From Clostridia bacterium (lineage in GTDB: Bacteria > Bacillota > Clostridia > RUG12999), in the NCBI GenBank assembly GCA_017467445.1, contig JAFTSG010000005.1, positions 1 to 64,000 on the forward strand: 64,000 bases of DNA, in the 5' to 3' direction. A program made the translations under genes and the position numbers. Positions 1 to 7,512 of this stretch are shown piece by piece (positions within the stretch are counted from its first letter, which is position 1; every line of letters begins with the position of its first letter). The notes under the pieces were generated by a model, which did no database searches, had not been told where the DNA came from, and saw nothing but the letters and a program-made list of their open reading frames with translations.

Positions 1-2
1 AT

Positions 3-76
3 TGGCAGGGGTAGAAGGACTCGAACCCTCAAGAACGGTTTTGGAGACCGGCATGTTACCATTACATCATACCCCT
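3..76 (-). tRNA. tRNA-Trp (anticodon CCA)
   Basis: On the minus strand this reads as a full tRNA. The acceptor arm AGGGGTA pairs with TACCCCT. The D-arm stem is ATGT/ACAT, the anticodon loop is CTCCAAA (anticodon CCA, Trp), the T-loop is GGTTCGAGTCC, and an encoded CCA follows discriminator G. It lies just downstream of a decayed Trp-tRNA-like copy and shares its promoter. The only weak point is one mismatched pair at the base of the anticodon stem. Confidence 0.95.
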
Positions 77-96
77 AAAGAGCGCCATATTAAGTT

Positions 97-169
97 TTTA
101 TTATGCAGTATTTGCAACATAGGGACACGGCTTTGGAGACCACTGCTCTACCAACTGAGCTATACCCCT
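97..169 (-). pseudogene. decayed tRNA-Trp copy
   Basis: The 5' half is a good tRNA: acceptor AGGGGTA, a canonical D-arm (GCTC/GAGC) and an anticodon loop CTCCAAA with anticodon CCA. The 3' half is not. The anticodon stem is mostly wobble pairs, there is no TTCGA T-loop, and no TACCCCT strand closes the acceptor. It sits immediately upstream of the intact tRNA-Trp and nearest the promoter. It looks like a tandem duplicate whose 3' half has decayed or been replaced, so a functional product is unlikely. Confidence 0.7.
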
Positions 170-191
170 ATGTATTATTTTCAACCATTAT

Positions 192-220
192 ATTATAGCA
201 CAGCTATTTATCATTGTCAA
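192..220 (-). promoter_or_regulatory. sigma-A-type promoter for the tRNA-Trp unit
   Basis: On the minus strand a perfect -35 TTGACA (215-220) and -10 TATAAT (192-197) are 17 bp apart and point at the tRNA pair. Confidence 0.85.
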
Positions 221-234
221 GCACTTTTTCAAAG

Positions 235-265
235 AAAAAACCTATGTAAATACATAGGTTTTTTC
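235..265. terminator. bidirectional intrinsic terminator
   Basis: The inverted repeat CCTATGTA/TACATAGG is flanked by A and T runs on both sides. It ends the minus-strand catalase-like gene that stops at 272 and separates it from the tRNA promoter. Confidence 0.75.
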
Positions 266-271
266 TTTATT

Positions 272-940
272 TTAATTAAACATAGGAGGTTTTACGTCTG
301 TTTTGGCAAATGTATTTTCTGCCGGCGAAGGTTCCGACATACTAAAATACATTTTCGCCGCTTTTGTTGTACCGAAATCTCTATTTGAACCGGTATTCTG
401 CACCTTATTGAACGCTTCTCTGAACATTGCATTATGCGCTTCTTCCCTATTCAAAAGAAAATCTATTGTTTCTTTTACCTTTTTATCATCAATCTGTCTG
501 TAAAGGTATTCATACACAACTTTCGCTCTTTGCTCCGATGCTATATTTGAAAGTAAATCCGCACACAAATCGCCTGTCACAGTAACATAATCACTTGTCC
601 ATGAATATCCCGAAGCATTTATAAGTCCCGGATTAAGTCCAAGAATTACATGACTCTGGATTTCACCTGCAGGGACTTTTGATGCATCAACATCGTGTCC
701 GTTAAGAAGGTTAATTGTTTGTGCAACCATTTCCATATGTCCAAGCTCTTCTGCCGCAATATCAAGAAATAAATCCTTTATTTCAGGGTCTTTAATTCTG
801 AAGCTTTGTGACATATATTGCATCGCGGCTTTAAGCTCGCCGTTACCACCTCCAAGCTGTTCCTGTAAAAGTGCGGCATACTGTGGATTCGGCTTTTCAA
901 TTTCTACCGGATGAAATAACTGTTTTTCGTGTTTAAACAT
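272..940 (-). CDS. manganese catalase / CotJC-like ferritin-fold protein
   Basis: A 222-residue protein of the Mn-catalase family, which includes the spore-coat protein CotJC. It is expected to be a di-manganese, ferritin-fold enzyme that breaks down H2O2. The N-terminal helix region carries the family pattern of ligands: Glu-35 within GELKAAMQYMSQ, then EELGHMEMV with its Glu/His pair, and later EEAHNAMF. The length is close to CotJC-type members and shorter than Lactobacillus Mn-catalase. The start is supported by AGAGAGG upstream. It is a single gene between two terminators. Whether it acts as a spore-coat component or a general peroxide defence enzyme cannot be told from sequence. Confidence 0.8.
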   Translation of the reverse strand: MFKHEKQLFHPVEIEKPNPQYAALLQEQLGGGNGELKAAMQYMSQSFRIKDPEIKDLFLDIAAEELGHMEMVAQTINLLNGHDVDASKVPAGEIQSHVILGLNPGLINASGYSWTSDYVTVTGDLCADLLSNIASEQRAKVVYEYLYRQIDDKKVKETIDFLLNREEAHNAMFREAFNKVQNTGSNRDFGTTKAAKMYFSMSEPSPAENTFAKTDVKPPMFN

Positions 941-997
941 AAGGCTTTACCTCTCTTTCTGAAAACAGTTTTCACCAGACTACATAATTTTATGCAC

Positions 998-1023
998 TAA
1001 AAAAAGCCCTTTCGGGCTTTTTA
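998..1023 (-). terminator. intrinsic terminator after mgtE
   Basis: The stem AGCCC/GGGCT with loop GAAA is followed on the minus strand by a run of T. It begins at the last codons of mgtE. Confidence 0.85.
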
Positions 1024-2376
1024 TTATATGGGTAATATTGCCATTGCAAATACAAAATATAAAATAAGTGACAAAACGTCTATAATTGTTGTAATAAGCG
1101 GGCTTGCCATAACCGCCGGATCAAGTCCTATGCGTTTTACAAAAATCGGCAGGATACATCCCACAATTTTTGCACAAAGCACCGATACTACAAGCGCAAG
1201 GGATACAACGAGTGATACCGCCATTATGTTTAAGTCTCCCATATCGCCTCTGTCAAAAATCATCATTTTTACAAAGTTACCTGCCGCAAGTGTTATTCCG
1301 CAAAGAAGTGCCACACGGGTTTCTTTCCAGACAACTTTAAAAATGTCTTTCATGCAAACCTCGTCAAGTGACAGAGCACGGATAATTGTAACCGACGACT
1401 GTCCACCGGAGTTACCGCCCGTCCCCATAAGCATAGGAATATATGCCGTAAGCACTAGCGCGCCTGCAAGTGCACCTTCAAACGCAGTTATAATTTTCCC
1501 CGTAAATGCCGAGGAAAACATAAGTATAAGAAGCCACGGAATACGGCTTTTCCATGTATCCCACACACTTGTTTTCAGATACGGTTTTTCGCCAGGAATA
1601 ATAGCCGCCATCATCTCGATATCTTCGGTTGCTTCCTGCTGCATAATATCCACAACGTCATCAACCGTAATAATACCCACAAGTCTGTTTTCGCTGTCTA
1701 CAACCGGCATGGAATCAAGGTCGTATTTCTGGAACATATGAACAACGGCTTCCTGGTCGGCAAGGGTGTTAACCGCAATGAAATTATCGTTCATTATATC
1801 TTCGAGCAGTTTTTCCGTATCTGCAAGAAGAATTTTCCTGAGCGATACTGTTCCGATAAGTTTTCGCTTTTCATCGAGGACATAGCAGGTGTTGATGGTT
1901 TCTTTATCAACGCCAACATGTCTTATTTTGGTGAGTGCCTGAAGCGCTGTAAGATTGGCTTTTAAATCCACAAATTCGACTGTCATAATACTGCCTGCCG
2001 AATCATCCGGATACTGAAGTAGCTGATTTATGTCACGTCTGGTTTCAGGGTTTGCATTACGCAGTAATCTTTTTACCACGTTTGCCGGCATTTCTTCAAG
2101 AAGGTCAGCCGCATCATCGGCATAAAGATTATCAATAATATTTTTTGCTTCGTTATCGGATAGTGATGAAATAATCATCTGTCCTGTTTCTATGTCAAAA
2201 TATGCAAAAACATCCGCCGCTATATCTTTAGGCAGGAGTCTGAATATTTTAAAACACTCTTCGTGTTCAAGTTCATCAAGAAATGCCGCAATATCAACCA
2301 CGTTCATTTCAAGCAGTTCCTGACGAAGCATTGTATACTGTTTTGCATCTATTAAATCCTTAATTCTTTCTGTCAC
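1024..2376 (-). CDS. mgtE: magnesium transporter MgtE
   Basis: A 450-residue Mg2+ channel/transporter of the cytoplasmic membrane. Order of parts: a MgtE N-domain (about 25-130) made of short helical repeats, a CBS pair (about 135-255) that senses cytosolic Mg2+, a plug helix, and five membrane segments from about 285. The membrane part holds the signature GTGGNSGGQSS of the ion pore. The start is GTG with AGAAGGGG upstream. It is the last gene of a three-gene minus-strand unit with a PAP2 phosphatase and a small anchored protein. No M-box-like leader is seen directly in front of it; the leader of the unit lies at 3731-3890. Confidence 0.95.
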   Translation of the reverse strand: MTERIKDLIDAKQYTMLRQELLEMNVVDIAAFLDELEHEECFKIFRLLPKDIAADVFAYFDIETGQMIISSLSDNEAKNIIDNLYADDAADLLEEMPANVVKRLLRNANPETRRDINQLLQYPDDSAGSIMTVEFVDLKANLTALQALTKIRHVGVDKETINTCYVLDEKRKLIGTVSLRKILLADTEKLLEDIMNDNFIAVNTLADQEAVVHMFQKYDLDSMPVVDSENRLVGIITVDDVVDIMQQEATEDIEMMAAIIPGEKPYLKTSVWDTWKSRIPWLLILMFSSAFTGKIITAFEGALAGALVLTAYIPMLMGTGGNSGGQSSVTIIRALSLDEVCMKDIFKVVWKETRVALLCGITLAAGNFVKMMIFDRGDMGDLNIMAVSLVVSLALVVSVLCAKIVGCILPIFVKRIGLDPAVMASPLITTIIDVLSLILYFVFAMAILPI

Positions 2377-2396
2377 AGGATTTCCCCTTCTCTATA

Positions 2397-2783
2397 TCAA
2401 TTTTTCGAAATCTTATGCACCTCATACACACCTTTTTCAAGTGTATATTCTATGGTAACATTGTCCTCTTCTTCTATGTTCAGATTGTCAAAACTTGCCT
2501 TTAGTGAAGGCGAAAGTTTTGCACTTACATATTTATCATTAATCATTATTTCGATAAAATTAGAGTCTGCCAGACCTATATAAACCCCTTTTGCTGAAAG
2601 CCTTTTTTCTTCTTCAGGTGTTGGCTGTGGAGTAACAACTTCTTCGGGTGTAGGCTGCACAGTTACCTCTGGCGATACCGTAGGCTCCGGCTGTGGATTT
2701 GCCGGCACACCAGAGTTCATATATGCCCATCCCGCAAATATAATTACAGCTATAAAAATAACTATACCTAAAAACTTTTTCAT
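2397..2783 (-). CDS. small membrane-anchored protein, unknown function
   Basis: 128 residues that I do not recognise. An N-terminal hydrophobic segment (about 4-22) should anchor it. A Pro/Glu/Thr-rich linker with repeated PTPEE-type units (about 28-60) follows, then a compact domain (about 62-128) likely rich in beta strands. No lipobox cysteine is present, so it is probably a membrane anchor or uncleaved signal rather than a lipoprotein. Its start overlaps the end of the PAP2 gene by 4 bp (ATGA), which implies translational coupling. The domain probably lies outside the membrane. Confidence 0.75.
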   Translation of the reverse strand: MKKFLGIVIFIAVIIFAGWAYMNSGVPANPQPEPTVSPEVTVQPTPEEVVTPQPTPEEEKRLSAKGVYIGLADSNFIEIMINDKYVSAKLSPSLKASFDNLNIEEEDNVTIEYTLEKGVYEVHKISKN

Positions 2784-3703
2784 GTTGTTTCCTCCTTTTT
2801 TGCTTTGAATTTACTCCAGAACTTAAACGTCATCGGCCATAAAATTCCTCCGACTGCAACTATCGCAAAATACCTTATTGCATAATGCGAGTAGTGCCCG
2901 CCTGTAATAAACTTTGCCGGCTGCCGAACAACAAAAGCCGTCAGTGCAATAAGGATTATTCCGATTGTGCATTTAAGTATCTGCCCCCATACACTCGCCT
3001 TTGTTTCCCATTTTATCGTGTATTTATCGGCATATCTTGCCGAAACAAGTCCAAGCGCAAGGCCTAAAATAGTATATCCGTTTTTCAGCCCGTCCATAGA
3101 ATTTTCATCGACAGGCGATTTCATAAATTCCATATATATGACAATTATAATTGCATATAAAACAAGGGCGCTGTTCAGTATTATATCCGTTTTTTCACTT
3201 TTCTCAGCAGCCTGAAATACCGCACTTATACCAACCACAAATATGCCGCCAAGCACCCAGGAAGTTATTACATCCGCAGGCGAATGTACACCAAGATACA
3301 TTCTTGAAAATCCGATAAGAAGAATAAGCAAAATAAGCAGTGTTTTTTTCCATTTTGCCTTTATTTTTGCTGCAATACATCCAAAAAGAACGGTTGCATT
3401 TGCGGTATGTCCGCTGGGGAAAGAATAGCCGCTGGCGGCATCTCTTGCGCTTTCCACAATGGTAAGTTCGGGGTTTTTTACCCACGGGCGAGATATTTTG
3501 AATATGTTTTTAAGAAGCTGATTTGTTCCCAGATTGAAAAAAGTGCAGTACAGCATATTATATGCCATAGACTTGTTTCCGCACCACAAAAAAACCGTAA
3601 GAACAACTACAGCCACCGCTTCGTCACCAAAATGGGTTATTATGTTAAAAATAAAGTCCAGAAACGGCGTTCTTACCGATTCAAGAAACAGTAAAAATTC
3701 AAT
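2780..3703 (-). CDS. PAP2-superfamily membrane phosphatase, apparent ATT start
   Basis: An integral-membrane lipid phosphatase of the PAP2 superfamily, acting on phosphatidate, undecaprenyl-PP or a similar lipid. All three signature motifs are present: KNIFKISRP, SFPSGHT, and SRMYLGVHSPAD with the catalytic His. The first standard start codon is a GTG at 3616, but the reading frame upstream back to 3703 encodes the conserved N-terminal helix (FLLFLESVRTPFLD...FGDEAV). A strong AGGAG (3710-3714) is 6 nt from an in-frame ATT at 3703, and an in-frame stop lies at 3718. I therefore extend the gene to 307 residues with a non-standard ATT start. The alternative is a one-base deletion in the T run after an out-of-frame TTG at 3702. 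Confidence 0.8.
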   Translation of the reverse strand: MEFLLFLESVRTPFLDFIFNIITHFGDEAVAVVVLTVFLWCGNKSMAYNMLYCTFFNLGTNQLLKNIFKISRPWVKNPELTIVESARDAASGYSFPSGHTANATVLFGCIAAKIKAKWKKTLLILLILLIGFSRMYLGVHSPADVITSWVLGGIFVVGISAVFQAAEKSEKTDIILNSALVLYAIIIVIYMEFMKSPVDENSMDGLKNGYTILGLALGLVSARYADKYTIKWETKASVWGQILKCTIGIILIALTAFVVRQPAKFITGGHYSHYAIRYFAIVAVGGILWPMTFKFWSKFKAKKEETT

Positions 3704-3730
3704 ATTTTTCTCCTGTTAATAACAATAAAA

Positions 3731-3890
3731 AAGGACTGCAAAGCAGCCCTGTGATTATACTTTTAAGGCAATGAAAAAACCTGCCCCCTCGTTCACAAAA
3801 TCACACGGAGTCTTCGCTATGCATATTTTATTATTGAATCTACATCGGTAACTGTCCATTTTTTATTATTTCCTCTTCTAAAAATATTTT
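3731..3890 (-). ncRNA. unassigned structured leader / small RNA
   Basis: About 160 nt lie between a perfect promoter (3897-3925) and an intrinsic terminator. The terminator stem is GGGCTGC/GCAGTCC (3734-3750) followed by six T, and it stops just before the Shine-Dalgarno of the PAP2 gene. Inside, TGTGATT (3799-3805) pairs with AATCACA (3750-3756), enclosing an internal loop and a GGGCA/TGCCT hairpin. I cannot match it to a known riboswitch. A 6S-type RNA is possible but not shown. It is either a cis-acting leader of the PAP2-MgtE unit or an independent small RNA. The rest of the 3704-4081 gap holds this promoter and the serC promoter. Confidence 0.5.
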
Positions 3891-3896
3891 TATTTT

Positions 3897-3925
3897 ATTA
3901 TACACCCACCACCGTAAAATGTCAA
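3897..3925 (-). promoter_or_regulatory. consensus promoter of the PAP2-MgtE leader RNA
   Basis: On the minus strand TTGACA (3920-3925) and TATAAT (3897-3902) have an exact 17-bp spacer. This is one of the strongest promoters in the window and predicts transcription from about 3890. Confidence 0.85.
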
Positions 3926-4013
3926 GCATGGGTGCGCTATGTATGAATTTAACAATAATTTGTCATATTGGTTGTTATTTATTTATCAAATCGGATATTT
4001 TACCTTTTTTCCC

Positions 4014-4043
4014 TTGACGAATTATGACAGAATGTATTATAAT
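4014..4043 (+). promoter_or_regulatory. promoter of serC-serA
   Basis: TTGACG (4014-4019) and TATAAT (4038-4043) with an 18-bp spacer. AAGGAG at 4066-4071 precedes the serC ATG. Confidence 0.75.
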
Positions 4044-4081
4044 ATATGTATTGAATTTTCAAAACAAGGAGTTGTTTTTTT

Positions 4082-5161
4082 ATGAACAGAGTATATAACT
4101 TTTCAGCAGGTCCGTCAATGCTTCCTCTTTCCGTACTTGAACAGTGCGCAAAAGAAATGACAGATTATAACGGAAGTGGTATGTCCGTAATGGAAATGAG
4201 CCACCGTTCACCCGTTTATGATGCAATTATCAAAGAAGCAGAAAAAGACCTTCGCGAACTTATGAACATTCCGGATAACTATAAGGTTCTCTTTATGCAG
4301 GGCGGTGCTTCAACACAGTTTGCAGCTATTCCGCTTAACCTTATGAAAAACGGTAAAGCTGACTATGTCGTTTCCGGTCAGTTCTCCAAAAAAGCTTACG
4401 AAGAAGCACAGAAATACGGTGAAGCTAAATGTATTGCAAGTTCAAAAGACAGAACTTTTGCATACATCCCGACAATCACACCGGATATGGTTTCTCCGGA
4501 TGCCGATTATGTTCACGTTTGCTACAACAACACCATTTTTGGCACAAAATATCCCGAAGTTCCAAACGTTGGTGATAAAGTTCTTGTTGCAGATATGTCT
4601 TCCTGCATTATTTCCGAACCTGTTGATGTAACAAAATTCGGCGTTATCTATGCAGGCGCACAAAAAAATATGGCACCGGCAGGTGTTACAATTGTAATCA
4701 TCCGTGAGGACCTTCTTGGAAATGCACGTCCCGAAATACCGACAATGCTTAACTATCAGGTTATGGCTGATAACGATTCTATGTACAACACACCTCCTTG
4801 CTACGCAATTTACGTTGCAGGTCTTGTGTATAAATGGATTCTCGGTCTCGGCGGTCTTGAGGCAATGAAAAAAATCAACGAAGAAAAAGCAGCTATTCTT
4901 TATGACTACCTTGATTCTTCAGAACTCTTCAAACCGGGTGCAGACAAAGAATACCGTTCAATGATGAATGTAACTTTCGTAACAGGCAACGAAGAACTTG
5001 ACAAAAAATTCTGTAAAGAAGCAGACGCAGCAGGTTTTAAAAACCTTAAGGGTCACCGCAGCGTTGGCGGTATGAGAGCAAGCATTTACAACGCTATGCC
5101 GACAGAAGGTGTTAAAGCTCTTGTTGAGTTTATGAAAGATTTTGAAAACAAAAATAAATAA
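4082..5161 (+). CDS. serC: phosphoserine aminotransferase SerC
   Basis: A 359-residue PLP enzyme that converts 3-phosphohydroxypyruvate plus glutamate to phosphoserine, the second step of serine synthesis. It has the family start (NFSAGPSMLP), a substrate/PLP loop (QGGASTQF, about 73-80) and the Schiff-base lysine in GAQKNMAPAG (Lys-195). The length is normal for the family. It is followed 27 bp later by serA, which catalyses the preceding step, so the two form a pathway operon with a PspC gene behind them. Confidence 0.97.
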   Translation: MNRVYNFSAGPSMLPLSVLEQCAKEMTDYNGSGMSVMEMSHRSPVYDAIIKEAEKDLRELMNIPDNYKVLFMQGGASTQFAAIPLNLMKNGKADYVVSGQFSKKAYEEAQKYGEAKCIASSKDRTFAYIPTITPDMVSPDADYVHVCYNNTIFGTKYPEVPNVGDKVLVADMSSCIISEPVDVTKFGVIYAGAQKNMAPAGVTIVIIREDLLGNARPEIPTMLNYQVMADNDSMYNTPPCYAIYVAGLVYKWILGLGGLEAMKKINEEKAAILYDYLDSSELFKPGADKEYRSMMNVTFVTGNEELDKKFCKEADAAGFKNLKGHRSVGGMRASIYNAMPTEGVKALVEFMKDFENKNK

Positions 5162-5188
5162 GGAAAAATAAATAAGGAATGATTGATT

Positions 5189-6355
5189 ATGTTTAAAATA
5201 AGAACATTAAACGAAATTTCACCGTTTGGTCTTAAAAAATTTGATAAAGCAAACTACGAAATTTCATCTGATTTTGAAAATCCGGATGCTATAATCCTCC
5301 GTAGCTTTAAAATGCATGATATGGAACTTCCGTCATCACTTAAAGCTGTTGCAAGAGCAGGTGCGGGCGTTAACAATATCCCGATTGACAAATGCTCTGA
5401 AAAAGGTATTGTAGTATTCAATACACCGGGTGCAAACGCAAACGCTGTTAAAGAACTTGCACTTGCTGCTCTTCTTTTCTCTTCCAGAAATATTTTTGGT
5501 GGTGTTGAATGGGCAAAATCACTCGACGGCAAAGGCGACGAAATTCCGGGACTTACCGAAAAAGGCAAAAGCTCTTTTGCAGGTCCTGAAATCAAAGGCA
5601 AAAAGCTTGGTGTTATAGGTCTTGGCGCAATCGGTGTTATGGTTGCAAACTCCGCTTACCATCTCGGCATGGATGTTGTTGGTTACGACCCGTACATTTC
5701 TATTGATGCTGCATGGAGCATTTCAAGGCACGTTGAAAAAGTAACTGACCTTAACGAACTCGTAGCAAAATGTGATTATATTTCTCTTCATGTGCCGCTT
5801 AACGACGCTACAAGAGGAATGATAGGAGCAGACCTTATTGCTAATATGAAACCGGGCATGAGAGTTCTTAACTTCTCCAGAGGCGAGCTTGTTGATGACA
5901 ACGCAATGCGCGCAGCTCTTGATGAAGGAAAAGTTGCTTGCTACGTAACAGACTTCCCGAACAAAGAAGTCCTTACAATGAAAAATGCTGTTGTTGTTCC
6001 CCATCTTGGAGCATCAACACCCGAATCTGAAGATAATTGTGCAGTAATGGCTGCAAAGCAGCTTAAAGATTACCTTGAGAATGGTAATGTTAAAAATTCC
6101 GTTAATTTCCCTGAATGTGTAATGCCTCGTTCAGCTAAAAACAGAATTGTAATTGCACACAAAAACGTTCAGAATATGATAAGCACATTTACATCCGAGC
6201 TTGCTTCTGCAAACATCAATATCGAGAACTTGCTTAATAAATCCAAAAAGGATTTGGCAATCACTCTTATTGATACGGACAATGATATTCCAGCAGATGC
6301 AGTTGCTAAACTTGAAACAACAGAAAATGTTCTTCATGTTACTGTTTTAAATTAA
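5189..6355 (+). CDS. serA: D-3-phosphoglycerate dehydrogenase SerA (short form with ACT domain)
   Basis: 388 residues; NAD-dependent oxidation of 3-phosphoglycerate, the first step of serine synthesis. The Rossmann motif is GVIGLGAIG (about 145-155) and the catalytic His is in PHLGAST. A regulatory ACT-like domain fills the last 70 residues, which suggests serine feedback. I chose the ATG at 5189 because AAGGAA (5174-5179) is well spaced; a TTG two codons upstream is less likely. It shares the serC promoter. Confidence 0.95.
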   Translation: MFKIRTLNEISPFGLKKFDKANYEISSDFENPDAIILRSFKMHDMELPSSLKAVARAGAGVNNIPIDKCSEKGIVVFNTPGANANAVKELALAALLFSSRNIFGGVEWAKSLDGKGDEIPGLTEKGKSSFAGPEIKGKKLGVIGLGAIGVMVANSAYHLGMDVVGYDPYISIDAAWSISRHVEKVTDLNELVAKCDYISLHVPLNDATRGMIGADLIANMKPGMRVLNFSRGELVDDNAMRAALDEGKVACYVTDFPNKEVLTMKNAVVVPHLGASTPESEDNCAVMAAKQLKDYLENGNVKNSVNFPECVMPRSAKNRIVIAHKNVQNMISTFTSELASANINIENLLNKSKKDLAITLIDTDNDIPADAVAKLETTENVLHVTVLN

Positions 6356-6370
6356 GGAGACTTTATAATA

Positions 6371-6556
6371 ATGAAAAAGCTTTGCAAATCACGTACTGAC
6401 AAAAAAGTATGCGGTGTTTGTGGCGGGTTTGCTGAATACCTCAATATGGATTCAACCCTGCTCCGTGTAATATACGCAATTATCACAGTTTGCAGTGTTG
6501 GCACAGCTATTCTGATTTATCTTCTTGCAGCTCTTATTATGCCAACTGCAGAATAA
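6371..6556 (+). CDS. PspC-domain small membrane protein
   Basis: 61 residues: a basic, Cys-containing head (CKSRTDKKVCGVCGGFAEYL) followed by one long hydrophobic helix (about 32-58). This is the stand-alone PspC fold seen in many Firmicutes. Its role in this organism is unknown; PspC proteins in other bacteria take part in envelope-stress signalling. It has AAGGAG 10 nt upstream and is the last gene before a plus-strand terminator, so it is probably cotranscribed with serC-serA. Confidence 0.85.
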   Translation: MKKLCKSRTDKKVCGVCGGFAEYLNMDSTLLRVIYAIITVCSVGTAILIYLLAALIMPTAE

Positions 6557-6567
6557 ACAATAAAGAT

Positions 6568-6597
6568 AAAGACCATCCGGATGGATGGTCTTTTTTT
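6568..6597 (+). terminator. intrinsic terminator after the PspC gene
   Basis: The stem GACCATCC/GGATGGTC is followed by seven T. Confidence 0.85.
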
Positions 6598-6611
6598 ACA
6601 AAGCCTATGCA

Positions 6612-6651
6612 TAAAAAAATAAAGCTTCTTTGGTGAGACCAAAGAAGCTTT
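6612..6651 (-). terminator. intrinsic terminator of the sugar ABC operon
   Basis: The 14-bp inverted repeat AAAGCTTCTTTGGT/ACCAAAGAAGCTTT is followed on the minus strand by a T run. It faces the serine operon terminator. Confidence 0.85.
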
Positions 6652-6663
6652 GATTTTTTATAA

Positions 6664-7512
6664 TTAGCCTTTAACGCCGGCTGAGGCAAGACCCTGTACA
6701 AAGTATTTCTGCAAGAATGCATAAATAATAATTGACGGAGCCATCATGATAACAGACGAAGCCATAAGAACTTCCTGTCTGTGTGTATAGTTGCCCTTCG
6801 CATAAAGCAAACCTATCGCAAGGTTGTATTTTGATTTTGATGTGATATAGATGAGAGGACCCATCATATCATTCCATTCATGACTGAATGTACCAAGAAC
6901 AACAACCGCAAGAGTAGCTTTTGCAAGTGGTAGATATATTCGAAGGAATATATATACAGGATTACATCCATCTATAAGAGCCGCTTCATAAAAGTCACCC
7001 GGAAGTGATTTGAAGTTCTGTCTCATAAGATATACGTAGAACACTGTTCCAAGGAAATATGGTGCAAGAATCGGTATGTATGTATCAAGCAAACCCATAT
7101 TTTTCCACATTACATAAGAAGGAACCCTTGAGCCCGCAACAGGAATAACCATAAGTGCAAGCACAACACCCGTTACGATTCTAACCATTTTGTTATCGTA
7201 TCTCGAAAGACCGAATGCTGCAAATGCAGATGCAAGCGGTTCTGCTATACAGGCAATACCCGTAAGGATGAAGCTGTTCTTTATATATACAGCAAAGTTA
7301 AGTTCATTCATTGCTGTAGCGTAGTTGCTCCAGTAATAGGGAGCCGCAAAGAACTGCGGTGGGTAGGTAAACGACTGACCTCTTCCTACAAGGGAGGATG
7401 AAATGGCCCACATGAACGGAAGTATCATCAATATACAGCCTGCTGCAAGAAGCAGTGTTGAAATTGTTTTCTTTATAAGTTCTTTTATTAGATTTTTTGT
7501 TCTTCTATTCAT
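6664..7512 (-). CDS. carbohydrate ABC transporter permease (MalG/UgpE type)
   Basis: 282 residues with about six membrane helices. The EAA loop that docks the ATPase reads EAALIDGCNPVYIFLRIYLP (about 185-205). It is one of the two permeases of a sugar importer of the CUT1 class. The start at 7512 (MNRRTKN) overlaps the end of the first permease by 8 bp, so the two are translationally coupled. A longer reading frame upstream runs through the neighbour and is not used. No ATPase gene is in the cluster; CUT1 importers often use a shared MsmX-like ATPase encoded elsewhere. The substrate is not known. Confidence 0.92.
   Translation of the reverse strand: MNRRTKNLIKELIKKTISTLLLAAGCILMILPFMWAISSSLVGRGQSFTYPPQFFAAPYYWSNYATAMNELNFAVYIKNSFILTGIACIAEPLASAFAAFGLSRYDNKMVRIVTGVVLALMVIPVAGSRVPSYVMWKNMGLLDTYIPILAPYFLGTVFYVYLMRQNFKSLPGDFYEAALIDGCNPVYIFLRIYLPLAKATLAVVVLGTFSHEWNDMMGPLIYITSKSKYNLAIGLLYAKGNYTHRQEVLMASSVIMMAPSIIIYAFLQKYFVQGLASAGVKG

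Noticed and set aside
97-169. A second functional tRNA-Trp.
   Set aside because: The 3' acceptor strand and T-loop are missing, so it cannot fold as a tRNA; kept only as a decayed copy.
1024-2376. An M-box magnesium riboswitch for mgtE.
   Set aside because: The gene in front ends only 20 bp away, and no M-box pattern is seen there or in the leader at 3731-3890.
3840-3860. A c-di-GMP riboswitch, because GTTACCGATG resembles the 3' end of that class.
   Set aside because: The rest of the aptamer core (GGTAGGTAGCG and the CACGCACAGGG-type 5' strand) is absent.
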